A DNA stretch of 52,091 nt from Myxococcales bacterium. Its GTDB lineage: Bacteria > Myxococcota_A > UBA9160 > UBA4427. The notes under the pieces were generated by a model that was given only the letters and a program-made list of their open reading frames with translations, made no database searches and was not told the origin of the DNA. The translations under genes were made by a program, and so were the position numbers. Of the stretch, positions 26,137-35,050 are shown piece after piece; position 1 is the first letter of the stretch, and the number at the start of each line of letters is the position of its first letter. The stretch covers positions 1 through 52,091 of the forward strand of contig JADFNE010000031.1 in assembly GCA_022563535.1 (NCBI GenBank), read 5' to 3'.

Positions 26137-26364
26137 TCACAGCTGAACACGGGCCCCTTGGTCCAGCACCTCCCGAGAGTATTCCTCGAGCGCAACGCTC
26201 CGGTTTCTCAGTGCTGAAGCGCGGCCCGCCAATTCCAGTCTGCCGAGATTCGTCCAGCCACACTCAAGTTGCGCATGGATGATGTCGTTACAGGTTCCCA
26301 GCAGGTTCTCACGAGCCGGCAATGAATGGGGATTACTCGCTCTCGATGCAGAAGCGTAGATCAC
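26137..26364 (-). other. Cryptic coding-like frame of unknown identity on the minus strand
   Basis: The gap between the methyltransferase and the HldE-like gene contains a minus-strand frame whose last ~57 codons look protein-like (ENLLGTCNDIIHAQLECG... to ...SREVLDQGARVQL, then TGA). Its upstream end runs into the HldE-like gene. It could be the 3' relic of a lost gene, or a small gene. I do not recognise the family, and a chance frame cannot be excluded. Confidence 0.25.
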
Positions 26365-27794
26365 TTCGCGAAGTCGCAGACGAACTCGACAAACCCGCCG
26401 CAGGTCGGGCCAAGGTCGTGCAGTGCCACGGTGTATTCGACCTGCTCCACATCGGGCACATCCGACACTTGCAAGAGGCGCGGCAGCTCGGCGATTGCCT
26501 CGTGGTCACCATCACACCCGATCGGTTCGTCAACAAGGGCCCCCACCGACCGGCCTTCAGCGACGACTTGCGTGCCGAAGCACTCGCCGCGCTGGAATGC
26601 GTCGATTTCGTCTGCATCAACGAGTGGCCGACAGCGGTCGAAGCCATCCGCATGCTTCGACCGGACGTGTTCCTGAAAGGGGCTGTGCAGGGTACGGGGC
26701 CGAGAGATCGCAACAATGCGATCGATCTCGAACGCGAGGCGATTGAGAGCGCCGGGGGGAAGTTGGTTCTCACCGATACCGAACTCAACAGCGCGTCGGC
26801 ATTGATCAACCGCCATACCGACATCTTCTCGCCCCAGCTGAAGGATTTTCTGCAGAAGTTTCGAGCACTTCACTCTGCCGAGCAGCTGGTGGCGGAGCTT
26901 TCGCAGTTCAAGCATCTGCGAACGCTGGTCGTGGGCGAATCATTCGTTGAGTTCGGCGCCGGACGAAGCGAAGACGTTCGGAGTGTTCTTGGTGCACTTG
27001 GTATCGAAGAGCAGCCTTTCGCAATCTCGACTGAGGATCGCACGAGCGAACGTTACGCCGGTGGAGCGATGGCGGTTGCGAACGCACTGTCGCGCTTCAG
27101 CGATCGTGTAGCGCTTCTCACTGCCGGGATTGGAGACGAAGTTTCGCCGGGGTTCTTGAGCAAGAACGCCGCCCCGGGAGTCGATCTCGAAATTGTGGAC
27201 GCAGCTGACCTGTCGTCGGGTGGCGTCGAGGGATCACTCGACCGCCTGCTGGATCGATACGACAACGTGCTGATGTCAGATTGGGGTACTGGATGGGTCT
27301 CGCAGAGTGCTCGAGCGATGATTCGCGCGCGCGCGTCCTTCTTTGCGATCGACATTCGCAATCCGGTTTCCCAAGCAAGTCTCGACCTGCCCGAGTGCGG
27401 GGCAAATTTCATCCTGCAGAGCATCGCCGCTGGGCAAGCGGACAACGCCATGGCCGGACGCCTGGCTGAGCAGCACGACTGCGAAGTCGTGCTGATGATC
27501 GGCGATGAAGCCCACGGTTCAGCAGAATCCGCCACTGTCGTCTACGACGCAGAGGCAAAGTCCTGTACCGACGTACCGGCGTTTCCAGTCAATCCGGTAA
27601 ATCGGGTGGATCCACTGGGTACTCGGGAGGCGCTCTTTGCACTGACCGCGTCGTGCAGTGCCCGGGGACTCGACCCGGCCGCAATCGGTTTCATTGGGAA
27701 TCTCGCGGCCGCTGCGGCGACGACGACGGCCGGATCCGGTCACCCCCTCGAGCCACGGTTGATCTACCGACACATCGATTCACTTCTCAAGTAG
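26322..27794 (+). CDS. HldE-like fusion, nucleotidyltransferase first; kinase domain without GAGD site
   Basis: In the 490-residue protein, residues ~30-160 are a nucleotidyltransferase of the RfaE-II/TagD type with GVFDLLHIGHIRHL (HxGH at 43-46) and NKGPHRP. Residues ~190-490 are a PfkB/ribokinase-like domain with YAGGAMAVANAL. Canonical HldE has the kinase first, so domain order is reversed. The PfkB catalytic motif G-A-G-D is G-T-R-E here, so the base Asp and anion hole are lost. The paralogue at 38197-39720 keeps G-A-G-D. It could therefore act as a nucleotidyltransferase whose second domain only binds or regulates. Start ATG 26322 is uncertain (next ATG 26346). Confidence 0.8.
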   Translation: MNGDYSLSMQKRRSLREVADELDKPAAGRAKVVQCHGVFDLLHIGHIRHLQEARQLGDCLVVTITPDRFVNKGPHRPAFSDDLRAEALAALECVDFVCINEWPTAVEAIRMLRPDVFLKGAVQGTGPRDRNNAIDLEREAIESAGGKLVLTDTELNSASALINRHTDIFSPQLKDFLQKFRALHSAEQLVAELSQFKHLRTLVVGESFVEFGAGRSEDVRSVLGALGIEEQPFAISTEDRTSERYAGGAMAVANALSRFSDRVALLTAGIGDEVSPGFLSKNAAPGVDLEIVDAADLSSGGVEGSLDRLLDRYDNVLMSDWGTGWVSQSARAMIRARASFFAIDIRNPVSQASLDLPECGANFILQSIAAGQADNAMAGRLAEQHDCEVVLMIGDEAHGSAESATVVYDAEAKSCTDVPAFPVNPVNRVDPLGTREALFALTASCSARGLDPAAIGFIGNLAAAAATTTAGSGHPLEPRLIYRHIDSLLK

Positions 27795-27824
27795 CCGACA
27801 GCGAAGCCCGGGAGAGCAAAAGTT

Positions 27825-28823
27825 TTGACCGAAAGTTCGACATTCGAGAACACGAGCAGTGATGTGTTCGATCGCAGCAGGCTGAACATCCGCCCGCTCA
27901 GCGAGCGACAACACAAGTTGGACTTGTCGTCCGTGCGCAAGCTCGTGAAGGTCGAAACGACCCACCCGGCGCTCTCCGAAGTGGGACGCGCGATTGCGCG
28001 CGCGAGATCTCGGCAAGCGGCGGTGATCATGATGCTGGGAGGGCATGTCATTCGGGCCGGAGTGCAGCCCTATCTGATCGACCTGATGGAACGCGGCTTC
28101 ATCTCGTGCATCGCGCTCAATGGATCCGGCTTGATTCACGATTACGAGTTGTCGCTGATCGGTGCCACAACCGAGGATGTCGAAACCTACCTGGATACAG
28201 GTCAGTTCGGACTTTGGCGGGAAACCGGGGCGATCAACGAAATCGCCTCCGCGGCATATCGCGAGAAAACCGGCCTGGGTCACATGGCGGGGCGCATGAT
28301 CGAGGAAGGCGACTTTCCTCACAAGCATGCGAGCATTCTCGCGGCGGGCTACCGCACCGGAGTACCCGTCACAGTCCACGTTGGCATCGGCTACGACATC
28401 GTCTACGAACATCCAAATTGTGACGGCGCTGCGTGGGGAGCCGCGAGCTACTGCGATTTCTTACGCTACGCCAAGGTCGTTGAAGCGCTCGAAGGGGGGG
28501 TCGTGGCGACCTTTGGTTGCGCGGTGATGGCTCCCGAGGTGTTCCTCAAGTCTCTCGCGATGGCGCGCAATGTCGCGCTTGCGGACGGGCGCCGGGTTGG
28601 CAACTTCGATTCTCTGGTCTGCGATCTTTTGCCGCTTCCCAACGATGTAAGTCACGAACCCTCGTTGGACAATCCCGCGTACTACTTCCGCCCGTGGAAG
28701 ACACTCCTGGTGCGCGCTGTCTCCGACCGGGGTCGTGGACACTACGTGCGTGGCCACCACGGAAGCACGATTCCCGAGCTATGGACCAGCGTCGATCAGG
28801 CGGCACGGAAGTTGGACTCATGA
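27825..28823 (+). CDS. Conserved protein of unknown function, possibly deoxyhypusine-synthase-like
   Basis: TTG 27825 is preceded by GGGAGAG. The 332-residue protein is soluble, with the motifs MLGGHVIRAG, ALNGSGLIHDYELSLIG, KTGLGHMAGRMI and PVTVHVGIGYDIVYEHP. The pattern (GGHVI, NGxGxIHDxE, HxGIGYD) recalls a Rossmann-like family distantly related to deoxyhypusine synthase. I cannot assign a reaction. It lies between the degenerate HldE-like gene and an epimerase, and overlaps the latter by ATGA, so it is probably part of the same sugar pathway. Confidence 0.6.
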   Translation: MTESSTFENTSSDVFDRSRLNIRPLSERQHKLDLSSVRKLVKVETTHPALSEVGRAIARARSRQAAVIMMLGGHVIRAGVQPYLIDLMERGFISCIALNGSGLIHDYELSLIGATTEDVETYLDTGQFGLWRETGAINEIASAAYREKTGLGHMAGRMIEEGDFPHKHASILAAGYRTGVPVTVHVGIGYDIVYEHPNCDGAAWGAASYCDFLRYAKVVEALEGGVVATFGCAVMAPEVFLKSLAMARNVALADGRRVGNFDSLVCDLLPLPNDVSHEPSLDNPAYYFRPWKTLLVRAVSDRGRGHYVRGHHGSTIPELWTSVDQAARKLDS

Positions 28824-29872
28824 CCGAGGCATCGAACAACAATCTCACCAAGAACTCCATCAACAACCCCAATGGCTACCGCACCGTGCTCGTGACCGGC
28901 GGGGCGGGATACGTGGGAAGTTCTCTTGTGCCGGAGCTTCTGAGAGAAGGCTACCGGGTCAAGGTGATTGATCTGTTCTGGTACGGGCGCGAAGTCTTCG
29001 CGGAAGTTGCTGGGCATCCCAATTTGAATCTGGTCGAACTCGACATCCGCGAAGCCCGGCGAATGCGCGAGGAACTCGCCGGACAGGATGCCGTGATCCA
29101 CCTGGCGTGTATCTCCAATGATCCGAGCTTCGATCTCGCGCCAGCGCTGGGAACGAGTATCAATCTCGACGCATTTTTGCCCCTGGTCCAGGCCGCCGTC
29201 GAACAGGGGGTTCGCCGATTCATTTATGCGAGTTCCTCGAGCATCTACGGGGTTCAGGATCATCCGGAGGTCAAGGAGGACACGGAACCCCGTCCGCTCA
29301 CCGACTATTCAAGGTTCAAGTTGGCCTGCGAAAAAATGTTGCTCGACTATTCCGACGCCGGCCAAATGGAGCGCGTCATTTTGCGACCGGCAACGGTTTG
29401 CGGCTACGCCCCGAGACTTCGCCTGGACGTGGTGGTGAACATCTTGACCGCCCACGCGCTCACCAACAGAAAGATTCGCATCCTCGGCGGCGAGCAACTG
29501 CGCCCAAATATTCATATTGCCGACATGGTGCGCGCCTACCAAGCCATACTGAACGCGAGCCCCGATCAAGTCGACGGTCAAGCGTTCAATGTCGGGTATC
29601 AAAATCTTCCAGTCGAAGAAATTGCTCGTCTGGTTCGGGACACCGTGGGTGACCCTGGCATCGAACTCGAACGTGTGTCCAGTGACGACAATCGTTCGTA
29701 CCACATCAACTCGGACAAGATTCGCGCCGCCTTGGGTTTCCGGCCCATCCACAAGGTCGAGGATGCAGTACGAAGTCTTGTGGATGCCTACCGGGATGGC
29801 CGCATTGTCGATCCCATGACCAACGATCGTTACTACAACATCAAAAGAATGCAGGAGATCAACGCCCGGTGA
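28820..29872 (+). CDS. NAD-dependent epimerase/dehydratase (extended SDR)
   Basis: ATG 28820 overlaps the previous stop (ATGA) and gives 350 residues. The NAD motif is VLVTGGAGYVGSSLVPELL (residues ~23-41). The active-site elements are YASSSSIYG and YSRFKLACE (YxxxK), followed by LRPATVCGYAPRLRLD and the substrate-loop R-P-N-I-H-I-A-D-M. These fit nucleotide-sugar epimerases/dehydratases such as the HldD, GalE and GDP-sugar families. A NAD-linked change at C4 or C6 of an activated sugar is likely. The stop overlaps the APH-like start (GTGA). Confidence 0.85.
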   Translation: MTEASNNNLTKNSINNPNGYRTVLVTGGAGYVGSSLVPELLREGYRVKVIDLFWYGREVFAEVAGHPNLNLVELDIREARRMREELAGQDAVIHLACISNDPSFDLAPALGTSINLDAFLPLVQAAVEQGVRRFIYASSSSIYGVQDHPEVKEDTEPRPLTDYSRFKLACEKMLLDYSDAGQMERVILRPATVCGYAPRLRLDVVVNILTAHALTNRKIRILGGEQLRPNIHIADMVRAYQAILNASPDQVDGQAFNVGYQNLPVEEIARLVRDTVGDPGIELERVSSDDNRSYHINSDKIRAALGFRPIHKVEDAVRSLVDAYRDGRIVDPMTNDRYYNIKRMQEINAR

Positions 29873-30963
29873 GCGTCGCACTGACAGAAGCGAGCGAGTT
29901 TGATTGCGCTCTGGTCGGCCCCGCGCTGAACGAAGTCGCTGGTTCGGGACCTCTCTCGTTGCAGCCATTGGGTGGCGGCCGGAACAGTCGCGTGTATCGA
30001 GTCGATCGCAGCGATCGCAACGATGCAGAGGTCTATGTGGCCAAGATCTATTCCGACACGGACCCCAAGTCGACTTGCGATCGACGCGGCCGCGAGTTCG
30101 CCGCCCTTCGCTTTCTCTGGAACAACGATGTCCGCTGTATTCCCGAGCCCATCGCAACCTTTCCCGAGCAGTCCCTGTCGATCCTGCGATTCGTAGAAGG
30201 TACGCCCTTGACCCGGGACGATGTCAAGCAGCGCGACGTCGAAGCGCTGGTCGAATTCCTCATCCAGCTCGATCGCCTCAAGCTGCAAACAGCCAGTTTC
30301 GCACTCGGGGCTGCTTCGGAGGCCTGCTTCTCCCTGGACGCCCTCGCCGAATCCATTCGCGCTCGTCTCGCACCTCTGCAAGTCGCGGCCGAGCTGGCCG
30401 ACACGCGTGCACACGAACGGCTTCAACTCTTTCTGGCCGGCTCGATCCGACCGGTTCTCGCACGAGCGTTCGAATCGGCTGCTGCTTTGCAGCGCGAGCG
30501 CGGTCTCGAAATCGACAGTGTGCTTGCGCGCGAGAGCCGCACCTTGAGCCCGTCGGATTTCGGCTTTCACAACGCGTTGCGGCGCCCAGATGGATCGCTG
30601 GTCTTCGTCGACTTCGAACATTTTGGCTGGGACGATCCCGCAAAGATGGTGAGTGACTTCCTGCTCCATCCAGCCCTTCCACTCTCGGTCGATTTGCGCC
30701 GGCAGTTCATGCAATCAGCCATCGCCCGCCATCCCGCATGTACCGAGCTCGATTGGCGCGTTCCTCGCGTGTTCCCGCTCTACGCCATCAAGTGGTGCAC
30801 GATCCTGTTGAACGAGTTCGTTCCAGAACAGCGGCAAAGGCGAGCCTTTGCGTTGCATCGCAAGGGAGACTCCGAGGCGGTGCTCCTCGAGCAGCTCGCC
30901 AAGGCCAAATCCCTGTTGGAATCCGCAACCGAAGAACGAGGGGAGTTTCCCTATGCCGCATAG
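29869..30963 (+). CDS. APH-like small-molecule kinase (active-site residues intact)
   Basis: GTG 29869 overlaps the epimerase stop. The 364-residue protein has the APH/choline-kinase fold: a Gly-rich start (LGGGRNSRVYRV), the catalytic loop SPSDFGFHNAL with the Asp present, and the metal-binding segment FVDFEHFGWDDPAKM. It is a paralogue of 19274-20350, where both Asp are Asn. It probably phosphorylates a sugar or polyol intermediate. The transketolase gene begins inside its last codons (overlap of 11 bases), so the genes are co-translated. Confidence 0.75.
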   Translation: MSVALTEASEFDCALVGPALNEVAGSGPLSLQPLGGGRNSRVYRVDRSDRNDAEVYVAKIYSDTDPKSTCDRRGREFAALRFLWNNDVRCIPEPIATFPEQSLSILRFVEGTPLTRDDVKQRDVEALVEFLIQLDRLKLQTASFALGAASEACFSLDALAESIRARLAPLQVAAELADTRAHERLQLFLAGSIRPVLARAFESAAALQRERGLEIDSVLARESRTLSPSDFGFHNALRRPDGSLVFVDFEHFGWDDPAKMVSDFLLHPALPLSVDLRRQFMQSAIARHPACTELDWRVPRVFPLYAIKWCTILLNEFVPEQRQRRAFALHRKGDSEAVLLEQLAKAKSLLESATEERGEFPYAA

Positions 30964-31837
30964 TTCAACCGTAGAGAGCCAACCCAAGGCCCTTGCTCTC
31001 CACGCGGATTGGCTGGGACTCGCAACGCCCCTCGACGCACGCAGCAAGGAATTGCGCGAGACGGTCCTCGAAATTCTTGCCACAAGCCGGCGTGGACATC
31101 TCGGTTCCACCTTTTCGTTGATCGAAATCATTCGAGTCCTGTATGACGATATTCTCCGCTTTGATTCGAAGCGTCCCGACTGGCCGGGTCGCGATCGCTT
31201 CATCTTGAGCAAAGGCCACGGTTGTCTCGCTCTTTACGTTCTTCTGGCCGACAAGGGATTCTTTCCCCGCGAACGGCTCATGGAGTTCTGTGCCGACGGT
31301 GGAATGCTGGGCGGCCATCCCGACCACCTGAAGGTTCCGGGGGTCGAAGCGTCGACGGGAAGCCTGGGCCACGGCGCATCGATCGGCGTCGGCATGGCGC
31401 TGCATGCCCGGCGGGTCGGATCGAAGCATCGCGTCCTGGTCGCGCTGGGCGATGGCGAGTGCAATGAAGGCTCAGTCTGGGAAGCCGCGATGTGTGCGGG
31501 CAAACACAAACTCAGCAACCTCACCTTCATCGTGGACTACAACAAATGCCAGTCCTATGGCGCTACGCATGAGGTGCAGGACCTCGAACCCTTCGCCGAG
31601 AAATGGGAAAGCTTCGGCTGCGCTGTGCGAGAAGTAGACGGTCACGACGTGATAGATCTGCGTTCGGTGTTCAAGAGCCTGCCCTTCGAAAGCGGTAAGC
31701 CCAACGCGATCATTTGCCACACGGTCAAGGGGAAGGGAATCCCGGTTGCCGAGTTCAACTCTGCCTACCACCACAAGAGTCAGATTTCGGACGACGATCT
31801 CTCAGCCTATCGCCGTGCACTCGGAGACTATCCATGA
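30953..31837 (+). CDS. Transketolase, N-terminal (TPP-binding) subunit
   Basis: ATG 30953 has GAGGGGAG upstream and gives 294 residues. It has RRGHLGSTFSL, ILSKGHGCLALYVLLA, GSLGHGASIGVGMA and the TPP motif GDGECNEGSVWEA followed by N-K. It is half of a split transketolase; the other half is the next gene (ATGA overlap). Transketolases move two-carbon ketol units between sugar phosphates and can make sedoheptulose 7-phosphate. A copy inside a glycan locus suggests a dedicated sugar-building step, not central metabolism. Confidence 0.92.
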   Translation: MPHSSTVESQPKALALHADWLGLATPLDARSKELRETVLEILATSRRGHLGSTFSLIEIIRVLYDDILRFDSKRPDWPGRDRFILSKGHGCLALYVLLADKGFFPRERLMEFCADGGMLGGHPDHLKVPGVEASTGSLGHGASIGVGMALHARRVGSKHRVLVALGDGECNEGSVWEAAMCAGKHKLSNLTFIVDYNKCQSYGATHEVQDLEPFAEKWESFGCAVREVDGHDVIDLRSVFKSLPFESGKPNAIICHTVKGKGIPVAEFNSAYHHKSQISDDDLSAYRRALGDYP

Positions 31838-32868
31838 GAAAGGCCTGCCTCGACATGGTCTTCGAGCTCGCAAAGCGGGACGAGCGCGTTCTCTTCGTGG
31901 GTTCAGACCTCGGCCACGGAACCCTTGATGAGTTTCGCCAGACGCTTCCCGATCGCTTCCTGATGGAAGGGATCAGCGAGATGAATGTCGTCGGACTTGC
32001 GGCGGGTTTCGCGATGGAGGGAAGCGTCCCCTACGTGAATACGATCGCGACCTTCCTGACGAGACGCTGCTACGAACAGGTCGCGATGGACGTGTGCCAC
32101 GCCAACCTGCCCGTTCGCCTGATCGGAAACGGAGGCGGGCTGGTGTACGCGCCCTTAGGCCCCACCCACGAAGCCATCGACGACATCGCGATCATGCGCG
32201 CCTTGCCCAACATGACGATCGTCGCCCCGGCTGATGCCGACGAAATGCGACGCTTCATGCGCGTGAGCGTAGACCACGATGGACCGATCTATATCCGACT
32301 GGCGAAGGGCTACGACCCGATCGTCACCGATTCATCGAATGACTTCGAGATTGGCGCGGCCGTATCGATGCGCGAAGGGACCGATGCCCTGTTGGTGACG
32401 ACTGGCATCGGCTTGAGAATCTGCCTGGAAGCAGCCGAAGCTCTAGCCGCCAGGCATATCGACGTGGGTGTGCTGCATCTTCCGACGATCAAGCCGCTGG
32501 ACGTCGATGCATTGATCTCGCGTGTCGAGGGTGTGTCGGTGGTGGTGAGTGTCGAAGAGCACTCGATTATCGGCGGGCTCGGAAGCGCCATTGCGGAACT
32601 GATCGCTGAGGCGTCCTTCGATGTACCCAAGCGATTCCGGCGAATCGGAGTTCCCGACGCCTACCCGCATCAATACGGATCGCAAGCCAGTCAACTCGAA
32701 CACTTTGGCATCACTCCACTGGGTGTGGCCGAGACTGTCGAAAGTCTCGCGACCCGCCGTCATCGGCCACAAGTCCACGCGAGAGCGCGAAACCAGGGAG
32801 GAATAAAATGGGACAACTCCAAAACATCATCACCCCCCTACACACGAGGACAACCCGGGATTGTCTAG
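31834..32868 (+). CDS. Transketolase, C-terminal subunit
   Basis: The 344-residue protein carries the pyrimidine-binding half (GISEMNVVGLAAGFAMEG with the catalytic Glu, VPYVNTIATFLTRR, GPTHEAIDDIA, and a C-terminal TTGIGLRICLEAAEAL/ VVSVEEHSIIGGLG). It forms the active enzyme with the preceding gene. The last ~30 residues after VESLATRR look unlike the family and overlap the start of the next gene by 61 bases, so the reading frame may have been extended by a recent change. Confidence 0.9.
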   Translation: MRKACLDMVFELAKRDERVLFVGSDLGHGTLDEFRQTLPDRFLMEGISEMNVVGLAAGFAMEGSVPYVNTIATFLTRRCYEQVAMDVCHANLPVRLIGNGGGLVYAPLGPTHEAIDDIAIMRALPNMTIVAPADADEMRRFMRVSVDHDGPIYIRLAKGYDPIVTDSSNDFEIGAAVSMREGTDALLVTTGIGLRICLEAAEALAARHIDVGVLHLPTIKPLDVDALISRVEGVSVVVSVEEHSIIGGLGSAIAELIAEASFDVPKRFRRIGVPDAYPHQYGSQASQLEHFGITPLGVAETVESLATRRHRPQVHARARNQGGIKWDNSKTSSPPYTRGQPGIV

Positions 32869-33476
32869 GCCGGATGAGCGACGACAAGGTCGCATGCATG
32901 AAAATCGCCCGGAAGTTCGAGGCGGACTACTGGGATGGCGACCGGCGCTACGGCTACGGGGGCTATCGGTACGACGGCCGTTGGAAGACGGTCGCGGAGG
33001 AGCTGATTGACAAATTCGATTTGCCACAATCGGGAGCCAGCTTGTTGGACATGGGGTGCGGCAAAGCCCACCTGCTCTACGAGTTCAGCAAGCTTCTGGA
33101 CAACCCTGAGCTCGTGGGTTGCGACATCTCGTCCCATGCGATCGCCGAGGCGCCGGCGGAGATCAGGCACGCCCTGTTTCGGCAACGGGCCCAGGACACG
33201 TATCCCTTCGAAGACGACGCCTTCGATCTCGTGCTCAGCATCGGCACGCTCCACAACCTCACGCTGCCGGATCTAAAGGCTTCACTTCTGGAGATCGAGC
33301 GAGTGGGAAAGAAAAAGTACCTGCTGGTGGAGAGTTACCGAAACGAGGAAGAACTCTTCAACCTGCAGTGTTGGGCGCTGACCTGTGAGTCGTTTTATCG
33401 CCCGGAAGAATGGACCTGGATGTTCCGCGAGTTCGGATACTCCGGCGACTTTGAATTCATCTATTTCGAATCGTGA
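32808..33476 (+). CDS. SAM-dependent methyltransferase
   Basis: ATG 32808 has a very strong ribosome site (AGGGAGGAAT) although it lies inside the transketolase gene; the next ATG at 32874 would be free of overlap. The 222-residue protein has a distinctive YWDGDRRYGYGGYRYDGRW segment, the SAM motif LLDMGCGKAHLLYE, VGCDISSHAI and the later FDLVLSIGTLHNL. It is a class I methyltransferase; families of this kind occur in bacterial glycan clusters. The methylated compound is not known. 23 bases separate it from the radical SAM gene. Confidence 0.8.
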   Translation: MGQLQNIITPLHTRTTRDCLGRMSDDKVACMKIARKFEADYWDGDRRYGYGGYRYDGRWKTVAEELIDKFDLPQSGASLLDMGCGKAHLLYEFSKLLDNPELVGCDISSHAIAEAPAEIRHALFRQRAQDTYPFEDDAFDLVLSIGTLHNLTLPDLKASLLEIERVGKKKYLLVESYRNEEELFNLQCWALTCESFYRPEEWTWMFREFGYSGDFEFIYFES

Positions 33477-33499
33477 CCTCCGCATAAAGGATTTTCATC

Positions 33500-34570
33500 A
33501 TGGGCTTGAAGTACACGAAAATGAAGGCCTTCCATTACAAAGACAAGATCGACTCGCTGCCGCTGGAGACGGGGGAGATACGCGCTCCCATCCACGTCCG
33601 GATCAAGCCGACCAACGTTTGCGCACATTCGTGCTGGTACTGCGCTTACAAGGTCGACAACCTGCAGTTGGGCCAGGACATGGTGACGCGAGACAGCATC
33701 CCGCTCGAAAAGATCCTGGAGATCATCGACGATCTCGACGAGATGGGGGTTCGTGCTGTCACGTTCAGCGGCGGAGGCGACCCCTTCCACTACAAATATC
33801 TGCTGGACGCCGCGAAGGCATTGGCGGCGAGCAAAATGAGCTTCGCTTCCCTTACCAATGGGGCGAGGCTGAACGGTGACATCGCCGCAATCTTCTCTGA
33901 GTCCGCGACCTGGTTGCGAATCTCGATCGATGGATGGGACGCCAAGAGTTACTCCGAGTATCGAGGCGTCAAGGAAACCGAATTCGGCAAGGTCGTGGGC
34001 AACATGGAGGCGTTTCAGAAACTGGGGGGCAAGTGCGTGCTGGGCGTCAGCTACATCATCGACAAGAAGAACGCCGCTCACATCTTTGACTTCACCCGAC
34101 GCATGCGCGATATCGGCGTGAGGAGCGTCAAGATGTCACCCTGCATCACGAGCAACAGTGGCGCGGAGTCGAACCGCTATCACGCCGAGTTCTACGATGC
34201 CGCCAAGGTCGAGATCGCCAGGGCGCAGTCCGAACTCGCGAGCGATTCATTCGAGATCAACGACGCGTATCACTTTCTCGATAACAAATTCGAGAAGGAC
34301 TACACCTGGTGTCCGTATCTGCAGATGCTGATGGTGATCGGGGCGGATCTGAACGTCTACGCTTGTCAGGACAAAGCCTACAACCTCGACAACGGATGCC
34401 TCGGATCGATCAAGGATCAGCGCTTTCGCGATTTCTGGTTCGACAACAAGGAGCGTTTCTTCAAAATCAATCCTTCGATCCACTGCAACAACCATTGCGT
34501 GGCCAACCCAAAGAACCGCCTGATTCTCGATTATCTGGAAGCAGATCAAGATAATCTGGGCTTTGTCTGA
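33500..34570 (+). CDS. Radical SAM protein with SPASM-like C-terminal cysteines
   Basis: AAGGA precedes ATG 33500. The 356-residue protein has the cluster motif CAHSCWYC (CxxxCxxC, residues ~42-49), VTFSGGGDPFHY and the radical-SAM barrel. C-terminal cysteines (C-P-Y-L-Q, V-Y-A-C-Q-D, C-N-N-H-C) are likely ligands for an auxiliary iron-sulfur cluster. SPASM proteins modify peptides or sugars. The sugar neighbours suggest a sugar or nucleotide-sugar substrate such as dehydration, epimerisation or C-methylation, but this is inference. Confidence 0.85.
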   Translation: MGLKYTKMKAFHYKDKIDSLPLETGEIRAPIHVRIKPTNVCAHSCWYCAYKVDNLQLGQDMVTRDSIPLEKILEIIDDLDEMGVRAVTFSGGGDPFHYKYLLDAAKALAASKMSFASLTNGARLNGDIAAIFSESATWLRISIDGWDAKSYSEYRGVKETEFGKVVGNMEAFQKLGGKCVLGVSYIIDKKNAAHIFDFTRRMRDIGVRSVKMSPCITSNSGAESNRYHAEFYDAAKVEIARAQSELASDSFEINDAYHFLDNKFEKDYTWCPYLQMLMVIGADLNVYACQDKAYNLDNGCLGSIKDQRFRDFWFDNKERFFKINPSIHCNNHCVANPKNRLILDYLEADQDNLGFV

Positions 34571-35050
34571 TTGTCGGTGAAGGATGTCTCGAGTGGGGGT
34601 TGGAAATCCTTCCTCCAGAGCCCAAGGGTGGGCACGACGGTCTACGTCATCGGGGTCTTCGACCTCTTTCATCGAGGTCACCTCGAATTTCTCGAAGCCT
34701 CTCGATCCCTGGGAGATCGCCTCGTCGTAGCCATCAACGGCGACGAGATGGTCAGCACCTACAAACGAAGGCCGGTGAATGACGAGACGGACCGACTCGC
34801 GATCGTGAGCGCACTGCGCTGCGTCGATCGCGCATTCGTGATCGAAGAGTACGACAACCGGCAGGAGCTCATTCGCCACGGAGTCGACATCATCGTCCAT
34901 GGCAACGATTGGCAGCCCGACTCATACATGAATCAGATCAAGGTAGATTCGGACTTTCTCGAACGACATCGCATTCGATTGCAATTCATTCCCTACTACC
35001 CCGGCGTGAGCACGAGTTCGATCATTCGAGCGATTCAGGAGTCCCCGTGA
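34571..35050 (+). CDS. TagD-like glycerol-3-phosphate cytidylyltransferase family protein
   Basis: The frame starts at TTG 34571 directly after the previous stop (GTG 34577 is an alternative) and gives 159 residues. GVFDLFHRGHLEFL carries the HxGH nucleotide site, and the end has YPGVSTSSIIRAI like the RT.GISTT motif of TagD. Family members make CDP-glycerol or related CDP-polyols. The overlap with the following glycerol-1-phosphate dehydrogenase homologue (GTGA) strongly suggests that its substrate is a glycerol phosphate or similar polyol phosphate made by that gene. Confidence 0.8.
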   Translation: MSVKDVSSGGWKSFLQSPRVGTTVYVIGVFDLFHRGHLEFLEASRSLGDRLVVAINGDEMVSTYKRRPVNDETDRLAIVSALRCVDRAFVIEEYDNRQELIRHGVDIIVHGNDWQPDSYMNQIKVDSDFLERHRIRLQFIPYYPGVSTSSIIRAIQESP

